Shown: piece after piece, positions 43,455 through 52,269 of the stretch
How positions within the stretch are numbered: the first letter of the stretch is position 1
Layout: each line of letters starts with the position of its first letter
Assembly (NCBI GenBank): GCA_014804445.1
Contig: JAAUZU010000029.1
Span: 106,353-170,352, forward strand
Source: Lachnospiraceae bacterium
Lineage (GTDB): Bacteria > Bacillota > Clostridia > Lachnospirales > Lachnospiraceae
Direction: 5' to 3'
DNA length: 64,000 bases
Translations under genes and position numbers: made by a program
The notes under the pieces: generated by a model
Told to the model about the DNA's origin: nothing
What the model saw: the letters and a program-made list of their open reading frames with translations, nothing else
Database searches by the model: none

Positions 43455-44258
43455 ATGCAAAAAGGCAGGAAACAGGAAAAAAGAAACGATACAAAACAGC
43501 TTTCAAATTCACAAAATTTCATAACGGACAGAAAACTGCTGCGCAGGATTGTGCAGCTTGGCAGCATTGGCAAAGAGGACACTGTTTTTGAGATTGGAAC
43601 GGGAAAAGGGCACCTGACGGAAGCGCTTTGTCAGAAAGGCGGTTTTGTGTATTCTATTGAGATTGACGCAAAGCTTGCAGACTGTGCAAAGACAAAATTG
43701 TCGCAGTTTTCCAATGTAAAACTGATTTGCGGGGACTTTCTGAAGTATTCTCTGCCGGCAAGGGGAAATTACAAGGTGTTTGCCAACATTCCCTATTTTA
43801 TTACGACGCAGATTATAGAAAAAATAACGAATACCAACAATCCGCCGACGGATATCTGGCTTATTATGGAAAAGGGCGCGGCAAAAAGATTTATGGGGAT
43901 TCCAAGGGAAAACGAAAAGTCACTGTTATTGAAGGTAAATTGGGAAATGAAAGTTTTATGGCATTTTCGCAGAGAGGATTTTCACCCCAAACCGTCTGTA
44001 GATTCCGTCCTTTTGCATTTCACGAAAAAAGCAGCGCCTGATTTGAAGAAGAGTGAATATGGTGCCTTTCAAAAATTTATTGCATATTCGATGAAATATG
44101 GTGTTTGCGGAAAAGGAGGACTGCTTACAAAAAGGCAGGTGCAGGTGGCGTTGAAGCAGGCGGGGCTGCCACATTCCCATGAGGACGGCGTCACGCTGTA
44201 CATCCAGTGGCTCTGCTTATTTCGATATTATCAGCGTTGCAATTCAAAATCTTTTTAA
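43455..44258 (+). CDS. Erm-like 23S rRNA (adenine-N6) methyltransferase
   Basis: A 267-residue KsgA/Erm-fold enzyme. QLSNSQNFITDRKLLRRIVQ at the start, the AdoMet motif VFEIGTGKGHLTEAL, IEIDAKLADCA, CGDFLKY and the catalytic NIPYFITTQII are visible. The N-terminal SQNF motif and overall size favour Erm (A2058 dimethylation, macrolide-lincosamide-streptogramin B resistance) over KsgA. NIPYFIT differs from the NIPYxIS more usual in Erm proteins. ATG 43455 has GGAG nine bases upstream; TTG 43434 is the alternative. The leader peptide and attenuator upstream support inducible control. Confidence 0.75.
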   Translation: MQKGRKQEKRNDTKQLSNSQNFITDRKLLRRIVQLGSIGKEDTVFEIGTGKGHLTEALCQKGGFVYSIEIDAKLADCAKTKLSQFSNVKLICGDFLKYSLPARGNYKVFANIPYFITTQIIEKITNTNNPPTDIWLIMEKGAAKRFMGIPRENEKSLLLKVNWEMKVLWHFRREDFHPKPSVDSVLLHFTKKAAPDLKKSEYGAFQKFIAYSMKYGVCGKGGLLTKRQVQVALKQAGLPHSHEDGVTLYIQWLCLFRYYQRCNSKSF

Positions 44259-44295
44259 AGCCAATCAATCTATCCTGATGCGGTAATATAAGTGT

Positions 44296-44323
44296 TTGCT
44301 TTTCGGGTGAATTATATTATAAT
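44296..44323 (+). promoter_or_regulatory. Promoter of the second GH31 gene
   Basis: TTGCTT (44296-44301), 16 bases, perfect TATAAT (44318-44323), about 45 bases before ATG 44369. A second TATAAT-like sequence follows at 44329-44334. Confidence 0.6.
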
Positions 44324-44368
44324 CAGAGTATAATTTGGCAAAGAAAATCATGTTTGGCGGAGGACGGT

Positions 44369-46657
44369 ATGAGAGGATTTGGAAAGCTGACAAATTACGA
44401 AGTGAACGGACAGAAGATAACGCTTGATTTTGAGGGAGAAAGAGCACAAATTAAGGTGCTTACGCCGCTTATTTTCAATGTTTTCAGAAGCAGGGACGGC
44501 AGCAGTGTGGGCTCGAAGGCGATTGAGGGGGAAAAGGAAGTTCCTACAGATATACAGGTGGAAAAAGAGGGGGATTTTCTCTGGATTCGGACAAAGGATG
44601 CGGCAGTCAGGGTTTCGGATGGTTTTTATGTGGATTTTTTTGATGGAGAAGGGGTCTGCGTCTGTGAGGACTATCGGGGTGAGCGAAAGCCTCTGGAGAG
44701 GGTCAGCGAAGAGATGAAAAGGCTCTTGGTGGAGGAAGGTCATGTTGCGGATTTTGACGGGCAGAGATGTGAGTTTGAGGTCATTAAAAAACTGAGCGGC
44801 TCCGAACATTTTTACGGCTTGGGCGACAAGACCGGATTTTTGGATAAGAGGCATTATGACTACGAAATGTGGAATACGGATAATCCGGCGCCGCAGGTGG
44901 ACTGTTTTAAGGCACTGTATAAATCGATTCCGTTTTTTATCACGCTTACCGATACCCATGTATACGGTATTTTCATGGACAATACCTACAAGAGTTATTT
45001 TAACATGGGGCAGGAGTCGGAGGATTATTACTGGTTTGGCGCGGTGAACGGTGCACTGGACTATTATTACATAGCGGGACATTCCATGCCGGAGGTGCTT
45101 GCCGGATATACCTATCTGACAGGAACCTGTCCGCTTCCGCAAAAGTGGACGCTGGGGTATCATCAGTCGCGTTGGGGATACACAACGCAGGAGGATGTGA
45201 AGAAGGTGGCGGAAGGATTCCGCAGCAACGACATTCCCTGTGACGTGATTCATTTTGACATTGATTACATGCAGGATTATAAGGTGTTTACATGGAATGA
45301 AGGACGCTATCAAAATGCGCCCAAAGCATTTCTGGAAGAGCTGTCCGCACAGGGCTTTAAGGTGGTTACCATCAATGACCCCGGCGTAAAGCAGGAGGCG
45401 GGCTATGAGGTATATGAAGAGGGCGTGGCAAACGGTTATTTTGCCAAAACGCCGGAGGGCGAGGTTTATATCAATGCAGTATGGCCGGGCGATTCGGCGT
45501 TCCCCGATTTCGGCAATCCTGCCGTCAGGAAATGGTGGGGCGAAAAACAGCAGTTTCTGCTGGATATGGGCGTGCGCGGCATCTGGAACGATATGAACGA
45601 GCCGGCAAGCTTTAAGGGACCTCTGCCGGACGATGTGGTATTTTCCGACGAGGACAGAAAAATAACCCATGCGGAGATGCACAATATATACGGACATCAG
45701 ATGGCAAGGGCGGCGTTTGGCGGACTGAAGGAGCTTGACGGGCGCAGACCTTTTGTGATTACAAGAGCCTGCTATGCCGGAAGCCAGAAATATGCGACGG
45801 CGTGGACGGGGGACAACAACAGTCTCTGGGCGCATGTGCAGATGGTGATTCCCCAGCTCTGCAATCTGGGGCTGTCGGGTATGCCTTTTGTGGGAACGGA
45901 TGTGGGCGGCTTTGGCGCAGACGTGACGCCGGAGCTTTTGGCGAGATGGGTGCAGGTGGGCTGCTTTTCCCCTCTGTTCCGCAATCATTCCGCTTTGGGC
46001 ACGAGGCAGCAGGAACCATGGCAGTTTGGCAGGGAAATTATGGATATTTACAGAAAATATGTGAAGCTGCGTTATCGGTGGATTCCGTATTTTTATGATT
46101 TGTTTTTTGAGGGGGAAAAGACGGGCATGCCCATTATGCGTCCGCTGGTGCTCCATTATGAGAAGGACGAAACGGCAAGGGTATGCAACGACGAATTTAT
46201 GCTTGGCGACAGAATCTTTGCAGCGCCGGTAGTCTATCAGGGCGTGAGAAAGCGCGCGGTCTATCTGCCCGAGGGCATCTGGTATGACTACTGGACAGGC
46301 GAAAAGATCACCGGTCCGGTGTGGTTTTTGCGGGATGCGCCGTTGGACACCTGCCCCATTTATGTGAAGGCGGGAACGGTTCTGCCGATGATGGAGGAGC
46401 AGTCCTATGTGGGAGAGAAACCGCTGGATACGCTGACCGTTATGGTATGGCCGGGTGAGGGCGAGTACGACCATTACCTTGACAACGGGGCGGATTTTAT
46501 GTATCGTGAAGGTGTATACAACCAATACCACTTTACAATAGGGGAGGACGGCAATGTGACTTGCAGGCTGGTGCATGCGGGATACGACAAGCCGTACAAA
46601 AAGATACTGGTAAAACGGTTTGGGAAAGAAGAGACGGAAGAAATAGACATTTTGTAG
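44369..46657 (+). CDS. Alpha-glucosidase, GH31
   Basis: A 762-residue GH31 enzyme of the alpha-glucosidase II branch. The predicted nucleophile is Asp408 (GIWNDMNEPASF), acid/base Asp482 (TAWTGDNNSLW), with DIDYMQDYKVFTW and VGTDVGGFG in the barrel, and a C-terminal beta domain (YLDNGADFMYREGVYNQYHF). No signal peptide. It should release glucose from the non-reducing ends of maltodextrins, complementing the enzymes at 35-41 kb. GGAGG five bases before ATG 44369 decides the start. Confidence 0.94.
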   Translation: MRGFGKLTNYEVNGQKITLDFEGERAQIKVLTPLIFNVFRSRDGSSVGSKAIEGEKEVPTDIQVEKEGDFLWIRTKDAAVRVSDGFYVDFFDGEGVCVCEDYRGERKPLERVSEEMKRLLVEEGHVADFDGQRCEFEVIKKLSGSEHFYGLGDKTGFLDKRHYDYEMWNTDNPAPQVDCFKALYKSIPFFITLTDTHVYGIFMDNTYKSYFNMGQESEDYYWFGAVNGALDYYYIAGHSMPEVLAGYTYLTGTCPLPQKWTLGYHQSRWGYTTQEDVKKVAEGFRSNDIPCDVIHFDIDYMQDYKVFTWNEGRYQNAPKAFLEELSAQGFKVVTINDPGVKQEAGYEVYEEGVANGYFAKTPEGEVYINAVWPGDSAFPDFGNPAVRKWWGEKQQFLLDMGVRGIWNDMNEPASFKGPLPDDVVFSDEDRKITHAEMHNIYGHQMARAAFGGLKELDGRRPFVITRACYAGSQKYATAWTGDNNSLWAHVQMVIPQLCNLGLSGMPFVGTDVGGFGADVTPELLARWVQVGCFSPLFRNHSALGTRQQEPWQFGREIMDIYRKYVKLRYRWIPYFYDLFFEGEKTGMPIMRPLVLHYEKDETARVCNDEFMLGDRIFAAPVVYQGVRKRAVYLPEGIWYDYWTGEKITGPVWFLRDAPLDTCPIYVKAGTVLPMMEEQSYVGEKPLDTLTVMVWPGEGEYDHYLDNGADFMYREGVYNQYHFTIGEDGNVTCRLVHAGYDKPYKKILVKRFGKEETEEIDIL

Positions 46658-46726
46658 GGGATTTGAACCGGCAGCATAAAGAGTCTGTCGCGATATGCAG
46701 GACAAAAGGGAATGAGGTTAATGAAT

Positions 46727-46927
46727 ATGAATAGGGATAAAATCAGTGAAAAGATGCGCGGTCTGCGAAAGGAGAAAAAACTGACCCAAAAGGAACTGGC
46801 AGCGAAGCTGTACGTGACGCCATCCACAGTATCAAAGTGGGAGAACGGCGTGGCGGTGCCGGATATCTATGCCATAACCAGCATGGCGGATGTCTTTGGC
46901 GTGCCGGTGACGGAATTGTTGGGATAG
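46727..46927 (+). CDS. XRE-family helix-turn-helix regulator
   Basis: A 66-residue single-domain DNA-binding protein: KISEKMRGLRKEKKLTQKEL, AAKLYVTPSTVSKWENGVAV, PDIYAITSMADVFGVPVTEL. It is a complete Cro/C1-type helix-turn-helix with no effector domain. ATG 46727 has GAGG nine bases upstream; in-frame ATGs at 46712 and 46721 are possible. It follows the GH31 gene by about 70 bases and may be read from the same promoter. Its target is unknown. Confidence 0.85.
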   Translation: MNRDKISEKMRGLRKEKKLTQKELAAKLYVTPSTVSKWENGVAVPDIYAITSMADVFGVPVTELLG

Positions 46928-47228
46928 CGTGCTGCGAATGCGGCGGCGGATATTATATGTCCGACATGAATTTCACACAATGAATTATTATACCATATGT
47001 GGCAGTAAAACAGAAGAGGAAGTTCGGATTTGGAACTGGAAAATTCTTCACTTTACTTAAGATGACACCCCTCCTACAATGAAAGGTAGAGAGGGGTGAT
47101 TCCGTTGGGAATGTAAGTTGTAACTGTAAGCGTAGAATCTCGAAATGTGATATATACAGGTATTTGCTGTAGGAGATTGTGAAGTACCAAAAAGCGACTG
47201 CGGCAGGAAAGGGAAGCAGGTAAGGGCA
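46928..47228. other. Intergenic region with a small hairpin and the left edge of a tandem duplication
   Basis: No gene is seen. CACCCCTC (47066-47073) pairs with GAGGGGTG (47091-47098) across 17 bases, without a T run. From about 47089 the sequence recurs at 49631 upstream of the second copy of the following gene, marking the duplicated unit. Conservation of ~130 bases before both genes suggests shared control elements. Confidence 0.6.
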
Positions 47229-47552
47229 ATGAAAAGAATAAAGAAAATAATGGCTGTATTAGCAATATTGGCGGTTTTGGCAGGGAGTCTGGGGATGACG
47301 GCATCGGCGGCAGTAGATTCCGGTAAATGCGAGCATCCCGATAATCATATATATGATAAATATGAGGATCCTTACACTGTCACATCCACACATCCCGTGT
47401 GGGTTGCGAATAAACCGAACGGAGAACCTATTTTAGCATCGTGTACGGTAACTTATACACTGCAGAAATGGAAACGAGCATGCGCATTCTGCGGACAAGT
47501 AATTTTTGAGAGGACAATTACAATTTCTGAAACGCATTCTATGCATCATTAG
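47229..47552 (+). CDS. Secreted Cys/His-rich small protein, copy 1
   Basis: A 107-residue protein with a signal peptide (MKRIKKIMAVLAILAVLAGS, cut likely after TASA). The mature part of ~80 residues has CEHPDNHIY, an invariant STHPVWVANKPNGEPILASC, CAFCGQ and a His-rich end ETHSMHH. Four Cys and several His could bind a metal or form disulfides. I recognise no family. It precedes a lipoprotein gene by 49 bases, and the pair is duplicated downstream, so the two products probably work together at the cell surface. Confidence 0.75.
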   Translation: MKRIKKIMAVLAILAVLAGSLGMTASAAVDSGKCEHPDNHIYDKYEDPYTVTSTHPVWVANKPNGEPILASCTVTYTLQKWKRACAFCGQVIFERTITISETHSMHH

Positions 47553-47601
47553 AAAGTTTATTGCATGGGGATTTATGGGTATGCAGAAAAGGGAAATCAT
47601 A

Positions 47602-49602
47602 ATGAAAAGAAAGAAAAGGCTCTGCCTGTTGCTGTCAGTGCTTCTGCTGTGTACCGGCTGTGGCGGAAAAGGAAATGAAGCCGGTAATCTGGCTGAACCA
47701 AAGAGCAGTTCGAATGGTGGGAACACTTCGGACGGTTCTGTTATGGGCGTTGTCGCTGCAGGTGAGCTCTATGACATAGAACTGACAGAAGAAACGCTCG
47801 TCGCCCCTCTGCAGGAAGGAGAACTCTTCCTTGGAGCGCAGTATTTTGGTGGGGAACGGATCTGGTTTATCGGAAATAATGACGGACAGGTTTTCTGCTA
47901 TTACGAGGAAAGAAACACGAGGGAGTTATTGTTGGAAAATGTGCCTGCAGAGTACCGACTTGGGAATACATGGTACAGGGATGAGGCGTATTTTTATGTC
48001 TACGGCAACAACGTGCTGGCTGTACTGCGGCTGGACGGGGAAGAAGCATATGCGCTGGAGCTGGACGGAAGGGTTATCAATGTATGCATATCAAAAGAGG
48101 GGAAAATTGTCCTTGTGAAGGACGATAGCGGTACGGGCGACAGCGTGCAGATTCTGGACAGGGAAAACGGAACACTCTCCGGTAAATATCCGCTGTTTGA
48201 CTACTATGCCATGGCAGTAGGCATAGAGAAAGGCGTTTTGATAATGGATCATGATGGCGTGTATGATCTGGATGTGGAAAACGGAGAAAAAATCTGGCAT
48301 GTGAAATGGAATGGCACTTCCTATATTCCAAACATGACGGGTTGGCTCTGTACCTTTAGAATGTCGGAAGACGGAACGTTGGAACAACTGGTAGAAACGG
48401 AGGAGGGCTTTCGGACAGAAAGTTTAAGGAAAGTGAACATTGAGGAAATAGGGAAAATACTGCTGGTTTTCAGAGTGCTGCATGCCGATCAAGGATTGAA
48501 GCTTCTGGTGGCAAAGTTCAACAAGGAAAATCAGGAGTACCATGTGATCCTACAGGACAGGGGAGAAGAATATGGCTGGGATTTTTGCGAGCGCAACGAC
48601 ATGGAGATTGCAACAGGGAAGGGACCGGATCTTCTCGCAGAGGATGCCGTATCGGATATATGCGGGCTTGCGGCAAAAGGCGCGTTGGAGAATCTGGAAC
48701 CCTATTTTGTGCGGGACAAAATAGGCAGAGAGGCTTATGTAGCGTCAGCGTTCCAAAACTTTGGCAGGGAAGACGGCATTTATGGCATGGGTTATGAAAT
48801 GCGCACCAATACTATGTATATGAAAGAAGAATTGGCAGGAGACAGTCTGGAAGTCCTTTTGGATAATCTGGAAAATTATGATAAACAGGTAGTTTTTTGT
48901 TCTTCTTTTTATTACACTCCCAATAAACTTCTGGGATATTTTTTCAGGATGTCAGATGATTTTTATGGCATGGTGGACTGGGAAGAAAAAACATGTAGCT
49001 TCAGCGGGGAACTGTGGGAAACAATCCTGCGTGTTGTGAAGCAGTACGGTGTGACAGACAGAAACCAGCAGTGGGAGGAGATTGCCATGCCGGCATTTGG
49101 CGGGGGGATTTGGTCTTTTGCCGAGGATGACGCGAATGCTATGCAGGACGGTATGATACTGGCAGGGTATCCGACGGAGGAGGGGATGAAGCATTGGCTG
49201 TCCGTACATGGTGTTTCCATTAATACAGCTTCCGAGCATAAGGAGGGTGCATGGCAGTTTATAAAGTTTCTTTTGAATGAAGAGAACCAAAAGCTTGTGG
49301 AAAGAAATTCCTACCTGCCGGTTTGTGAGAAGGCATTGCAGGAGTGTGTGGCGGCATGGGAGGAACAGAGGTATTACAACGCTGCTATATTACCTGAGGA
49401 AATGGACGGGTGGAAGAAGCAGCTTTTTGCAAGGTTCTGGGAATGCCTTGATAATGCAGAGCCTGCGCCCTGGCGGACAGAAGATATTCTGGAGATAATT
49501 CAGGAAGAAGCGGAACTTTACTTTACAGGAGACAAAACCATAGAAGAAATCAGCGGTATCATTGAAAACAGGGTGAGGTTATATCTTGCAGAGCTGGAGT
49601 AG
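47602..49602 (+). CDS. Large lipoprotein with solute-binding-like C-terminus, copy 1
   Basis: A 666-residue lipoprotein: basic start, hydrophobic stretch and lipobox LLCTGC, then a low-complexity linker. Residues ~50-340 show repeated strands (EGELFLGAQYFGGERIWFIG, EEAYALELDGRVINVCISKE) like a beta-propeller. The C-terminal half resembles family 1 ABC solute-binding proteins (GPDLLAEDAVSDICGLAAKG, HGVSINTASEHKEGAWQFIK, FLLNEENQKLVERNSYLP). ATG 47602 has AAGGGA upstream. No permease genes are adjacent, so it may sense rather than transport a ligand. Confidence 0.75.
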   Translation: MKRKKRLCLLLSVLLLCTGCGGKGNEAGNLAEPKSSSNGGNTSDGSVMGVVAAGELYDIELTEETLVAPLQEGELFLGAQYFGGERIWFIGNNDGQVFCYYEERNTRELLLENVPAEYRLGNTWYRDEAYFYVYGNNVLAVLRLDGEEAYALELDGRVINVCISKEGKIVLVKDDSGTGDSVQILDRENGTLSGKYPLFDYYAMAVGIEKGVLIMDHDGVYDLDVENGEKIWHVKWNGTSYIPNMTGWLCTFRMSEDGTLEQLVETEEGFRTESLRKVNIEEIGKILLVFRVLHADQGLKLLVAKFNKENQEYHVILQDRGEEYGWDFCERNDMEIATGKGPDLLAEDAVSDICGLAAKGALENLEPYFVRDKIGREAYVASAFQNFGREDGIYGMGYEMRTNTMYMKEELAGDSLEVLLDNLENYDKQVVFCSSFYYTPNKLLGYFFRMSDDFYGMVDWEEKTCSFSGELWETILRVVKQYGVTDRNQQWEEIAMPAFGGGIWSFAEDDANAMQDGMILAGYPTEEGMKHWLSVHGVSINTASEHKEGAWQFIKFLLNEENQKLVERNSYLPVCEKALQECVAAWEEQRYYNAAILPEEMDGWKKQLFARFWECLDNAEPAPWRTEDILEIIQEEAELYFTGDKTIEEISGIIENRVRLYLAELE

Positions 49603-49770
49603 CATAAGCTTATAGGAAATCAGATAAAAACAGAGGGGTGATTCCATTGGGAAGGTAAATTGTAACTGTAAACGTAGAATCCCGGAATGGGATATATACA
49701 AGTATTTGCTGCAGGAGATTGTGAAGTACCAAAAAGCGACTGCGGCAGGAGAGGAAATCAGGTAAGGAAA

Positions 49771-50097
49771 ATGAAAAGAATAAAGAAAATAATGGTTGTA
49801 TTAGCAGCGTTGATGATTTTTGCGGGAAATGTGGGAATGACGGTGTCAGCAGCAGTGGACCCCAGCATATGTGAGCATCCGGATGACAAAATATATAATA
49901 TAAGCTATGAGACTCCATATACTGTTGTATCCACACATCCTGTGTGGGTTGCAAATAAACCGAATGGCGACCCTATTCTGGCGACGTGTACTATAACCGC
50001 CAAGTGGCAGAAATATAAAAGGATATGTTCGGTTTGCCAGCAGGAATTTAGAAACTGGTCAGAAGAAATTTCAGAAACCCATTCTATGACCCATTAA
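49771..50097 (+). CDS. Secreted Cys/His-rich small protein, copy 2
   Basis: A 108-residue paralogue of the protein at 47229. Shared features are the signal peptide, CEHPDDKIY, the STHPVWVANKPNGDPILATC block, a Cys pair (CSVCQQ) and the ETHSMTH end. Divergence is greatest between the central block and the Cys pair. The frame is open further upstream (to 49687), but that part lies in the conserved leader, which carries a stop in copy 1, so ATG 49771 is used. Confidence 0.75.
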   Translation: MKRIKKIMVVLAALMIFAGNVGMTVSAAVDPSICEHPDDKIYNISYETPYTVVSTHPVWVANKPNGDPILATCTITAKWQKYKRICSVCQQEFRNWSEEISETHSMTH

Positions 50098-50110
50098 TCA
50101 ATTAGTCAGG

Positions 50111-50133
50111 AGGGGCGGTTTATAACCGCCCCT
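50111..50133 (+). promoter_or_regulatory. Perfect 10-bp hairpin between the genes of unit 2
   Basis: AGGGGCGGTT, loop TAT, AACCGCCCCT. No T run follows, so termination is unlikely to be strong. Unit 1 has nothing similar at this position. It may act in mRNA processing or stability and so set different ratios of the two proteins. Confidence 0.7.
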
Positions 50134-50194
50134 AAAGAGGTTGTATGGTTTGAAATCTTATAATATATGTAACTTACAGGGAAAGGAAATAACC

Positions 50195-52180
50195 ATGAAA
50201 AGAAAGAAATGGTTCTGCCTGCTTTTATCCGTTATTTTATTACTGACAGGCTGTGGTGGCGGGGAAAATGGAAGTGATGAGCCGAACGGACAGGAAAGCA
50301 GCGCGCAGGGTGGAAATGCTTCGGACAGCCCTGCCATCAGCGGCATAGCAGCGGACGGGCTGTACGATATAGAACTTACAGAGGAAGCAGTAGCGTCCCC
50401 CTTGCAGGAGGGAGAGGTTTTTCTTGGGGCACAATATTTTAACGAGGAGCGGATTTGGTTTATCGGAAATGAGGAAGAACAGGTATTCTGCTATTACGAG
50501 GAGAAAAACGAAAGGGAGCTGTTGCTGGAAAATGTGCCTGCAGTTTACCGCGTTGGATATACATGGTACAGGGACGAGGAATATTTTTATGCTTACAGCA
50601 ACAACGTGCTGGCTGTGTTGCGCTCAGACGGAGAGGAAGCATATACCCTGCGGCCGGAAGGAAGGATTATCGATATCTGCATGTCCAGAGAGGGAGAAAT
50701 TGCTCTTGTGACAGAAAGCAATGGATTTGGCGATGTGTTAAACGTTTTGGATAGGGAGAGTGGGGTATTATCCGGCGGCTATGCCTTGTCCGAATGCTAT
50801 GGCATAGCTGAAGGTGCGGTAAGAGGCATTATGATAATAGATTTAAGTGGTGTGTATGATTTAGATATGGAAAGCAAGGAAAAGACATGGTATGTGAAAT
50901 GGAATGGTACTTCCTACCGCCCCGGCATGACTGGCGGAATTGTGTTAGCATTTAAAATGACGGAAGACGGAATACTGGAACAATTGGAAGGCGACGGGGA
51001 GAGCTTCTGTGAAGAGAGTTTAAGGAAAGTAAGTCCTGGAGAAATGGGAAAAATCCCGTTGATTTTCAGGGTGATGTATGCCAATGAAGGAATGAAACTG
51101 TTGGTGACAAAGTTTAATAAGGAAAACCAGGAGTACCATGTGTTTTTACAGGCTGGGGGGGAGGAATACGGTTGGGATTTTCAGGAACGCAACGATCTGG
51201 AGATTGCGACGGGAAAAGGACCGGACTTGATTGCAGAAGATGCAGTGTCAGACATATATGGGCTTGCGGCAAAAGGTGCGCTGGAGAATCTGGAGCCCTA
51301 CTTTGCGCAGGAAGAAATAAGCAGGGATGATTATGTCCCGGCAGCGTTCCAAAGTTTTGGCAGGGAGGACGGCATTTATGGCATAGGCTATGAAATGACG
51401 GTGAATACCCTTTATATAAAAGAGGAACTGACAGGAAACAATATTGAAACTCTTCTGAATAACATGGAAAATTATGACGAACAGGTAGTATTTAACTCTT
51501 TGTATAATTACACCCCCAATAAGCTTTTGGGCTATTTTTTCCAAATGTCCGATGATTTTTACGGCATGGTGGACTGGGAGGGAAAAACCTGCGATTTCAG
51601 CGGGGAACTGTGGGAGAAAATACTGCGTGTTGTGAAGCAGTACGGTGTGACGGACAGAAACCGGCAATGGGATGAGATTGCTACGCCGGTATTTTGCGGG
51701 CGGCTTAGCATGTTTGCAAGGGATGATGCGACAGCAATGCAGGAAGGCATGGTATTGGCAGGATATCCGACAGAGGAGGGGATGAAGCACCCGCTGTCCA
51801 TATATGGTGTCTCTGTCAATGCGGCATCCGAACATAAGGACGGTGCATGGCAGTTTATAAAGTTTCTTTTGGAGGAAGAAAACCAGAGGCTCGTGGAAAA
51901 GGATTCCAACTTGCCGATTCATGAAAAGGTGCTGCAGGAGTGTGTGGCTGCACAGGCAGAGCAGATTTATTATGATACCCCGGCTGTGCAGGAAGACCAG
52001 ATTGCAAGGTTCTGGGAATGCCTTGATAATGCAGAGCCTGAACCTTACCGGACGGAATATATTTTGGAGATAATCAAAGAGGAAACGGAGCTGTATTTTA
52101 CGGGGGACAAGAGCATAGAGGAAATCAGCGGTATTATAGAAAACAGGGTGCAGTTATATTTGAATGAAAGAGCACAATAA
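50195..52180 (+). CDS. Large lipoprotein with solute-binding-like C-terminus, copy 2
   Basis: A 661-residue paralogue of the lipoprotein at 47602, alignable from lipobox (LLLTGC) to end. Both share the opening YDIELTEE, the propeller-like strands (GAQYFNEERIWFIGNEEEQV), YTPNKLLGYFF, DDFYGMVDWE, and the solute-binding-like end (SVNAASEHKDGAWQFIKFLL). ATG 50195 has AAAGGA seven bases upstream. A terminator follows, shared with the converging gene at 52270. Confidence 0.75.
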   Translation: MKRKKWFCLLLSVILLLTGCGGGENGSDEPNGQESSAQGGNASDSPAISGIAADGLYDIELTEEAVASPLQEGEVFLGAQYFNEERIWFIGNEEEQVFCYYEEKNERELLLENVPAVYRVGYTWYRDEEYFYAYSNNVLAVLRSDGEEAYTLRPEGRIIDICMSREGEIALVTESNGFGDVLNVLDRESGVLSGGYALSECYGIAEGAVRGIMIIDLSGVYDLDMESKEKTWYVKWNGTSYRPGMTGGIVLAFKMTEDGILEQLEGDGESFCEESLRKVSPGEMGKIPLIFRVMYANEGMKLLVTKFNKENQEYHVFLQAGGEEYGWDFQERNDLEIATGKGPDLIAEDAVSDIYGLAAKGALENLEPYFAQEEISRDDYVPAAFQSFGREDGIYGIGYEMTVNTLYIKEELTGNNIETLLNNMENYDEQVVFNSLYNYTPNKLLGYFFQMSDDFYGMVDWEGKTCDFSGELWEKILRVVKQYGVTDRNRQWDEIATPVFCGRLSMFARDDATAMQEGMVLAGYPTEEGMKHPLSIYGVSVNAASEHKDGAWQFIKFLLEEENQRLVEKDSNLPIHEKVLQECVAAQAEQIYYDTPAVQEDQIARFWECLDNAEPEPYRTEYILEIIKEETELYFTGDKSIEEISGIIENRVQLYLNERAQ

Positions 52181-52191
52181 AGCAAAAAGAG

Positions 52192-52243
52192 GGCGTCTCC
52201 GGACTATAACCTTTTCAGAAGGCATAGGCGGGGACGCCTTTTT
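52192..52243. terminator. Terminator between converging genes
   Basis: GGCGTC (52192-52197) pairs with GACGCC (52233-52238), extended by CCG/CGG, and is followed by TTTTT on the plus strand. Confidence 0.65.
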
Positions 52244-52269
52244 ATCATATTTTTCCACACATAGACTGC

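Larger units (their letters stand above)
47089..52180 (+). repeat. Tandem duplication of a two-gene unit
   Basis: Unit 1 runs from about 47089 to 49602 and unit 2 from about 49631 to 52180, offset about 2.54 kb. Each contains ~130 bases of leader, a small secreted Cys/His-rich protein gene and a large lipoprotein gene. The leaders are nearly identical (GTGAAGTACCAAAAAGCGAC in both), while the proteins have diverged, so the duplication is not very recent. Confidence 0.9.

Noticed and set aside
44348..46705. 785-residue open frame on the minus strand
   Set aside because: It lies opposite a well-supported GH31 gene; its sequence is His/Arg/Leu-rich as expected for antisense of a high-GC third-position gene, with no family match.
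49687..49770. N-terminal extension of the second secreted protein
   Set aside because: The same region in unit 1 carries a stop in this frame, and the signal peptide begins at ATG 49771.
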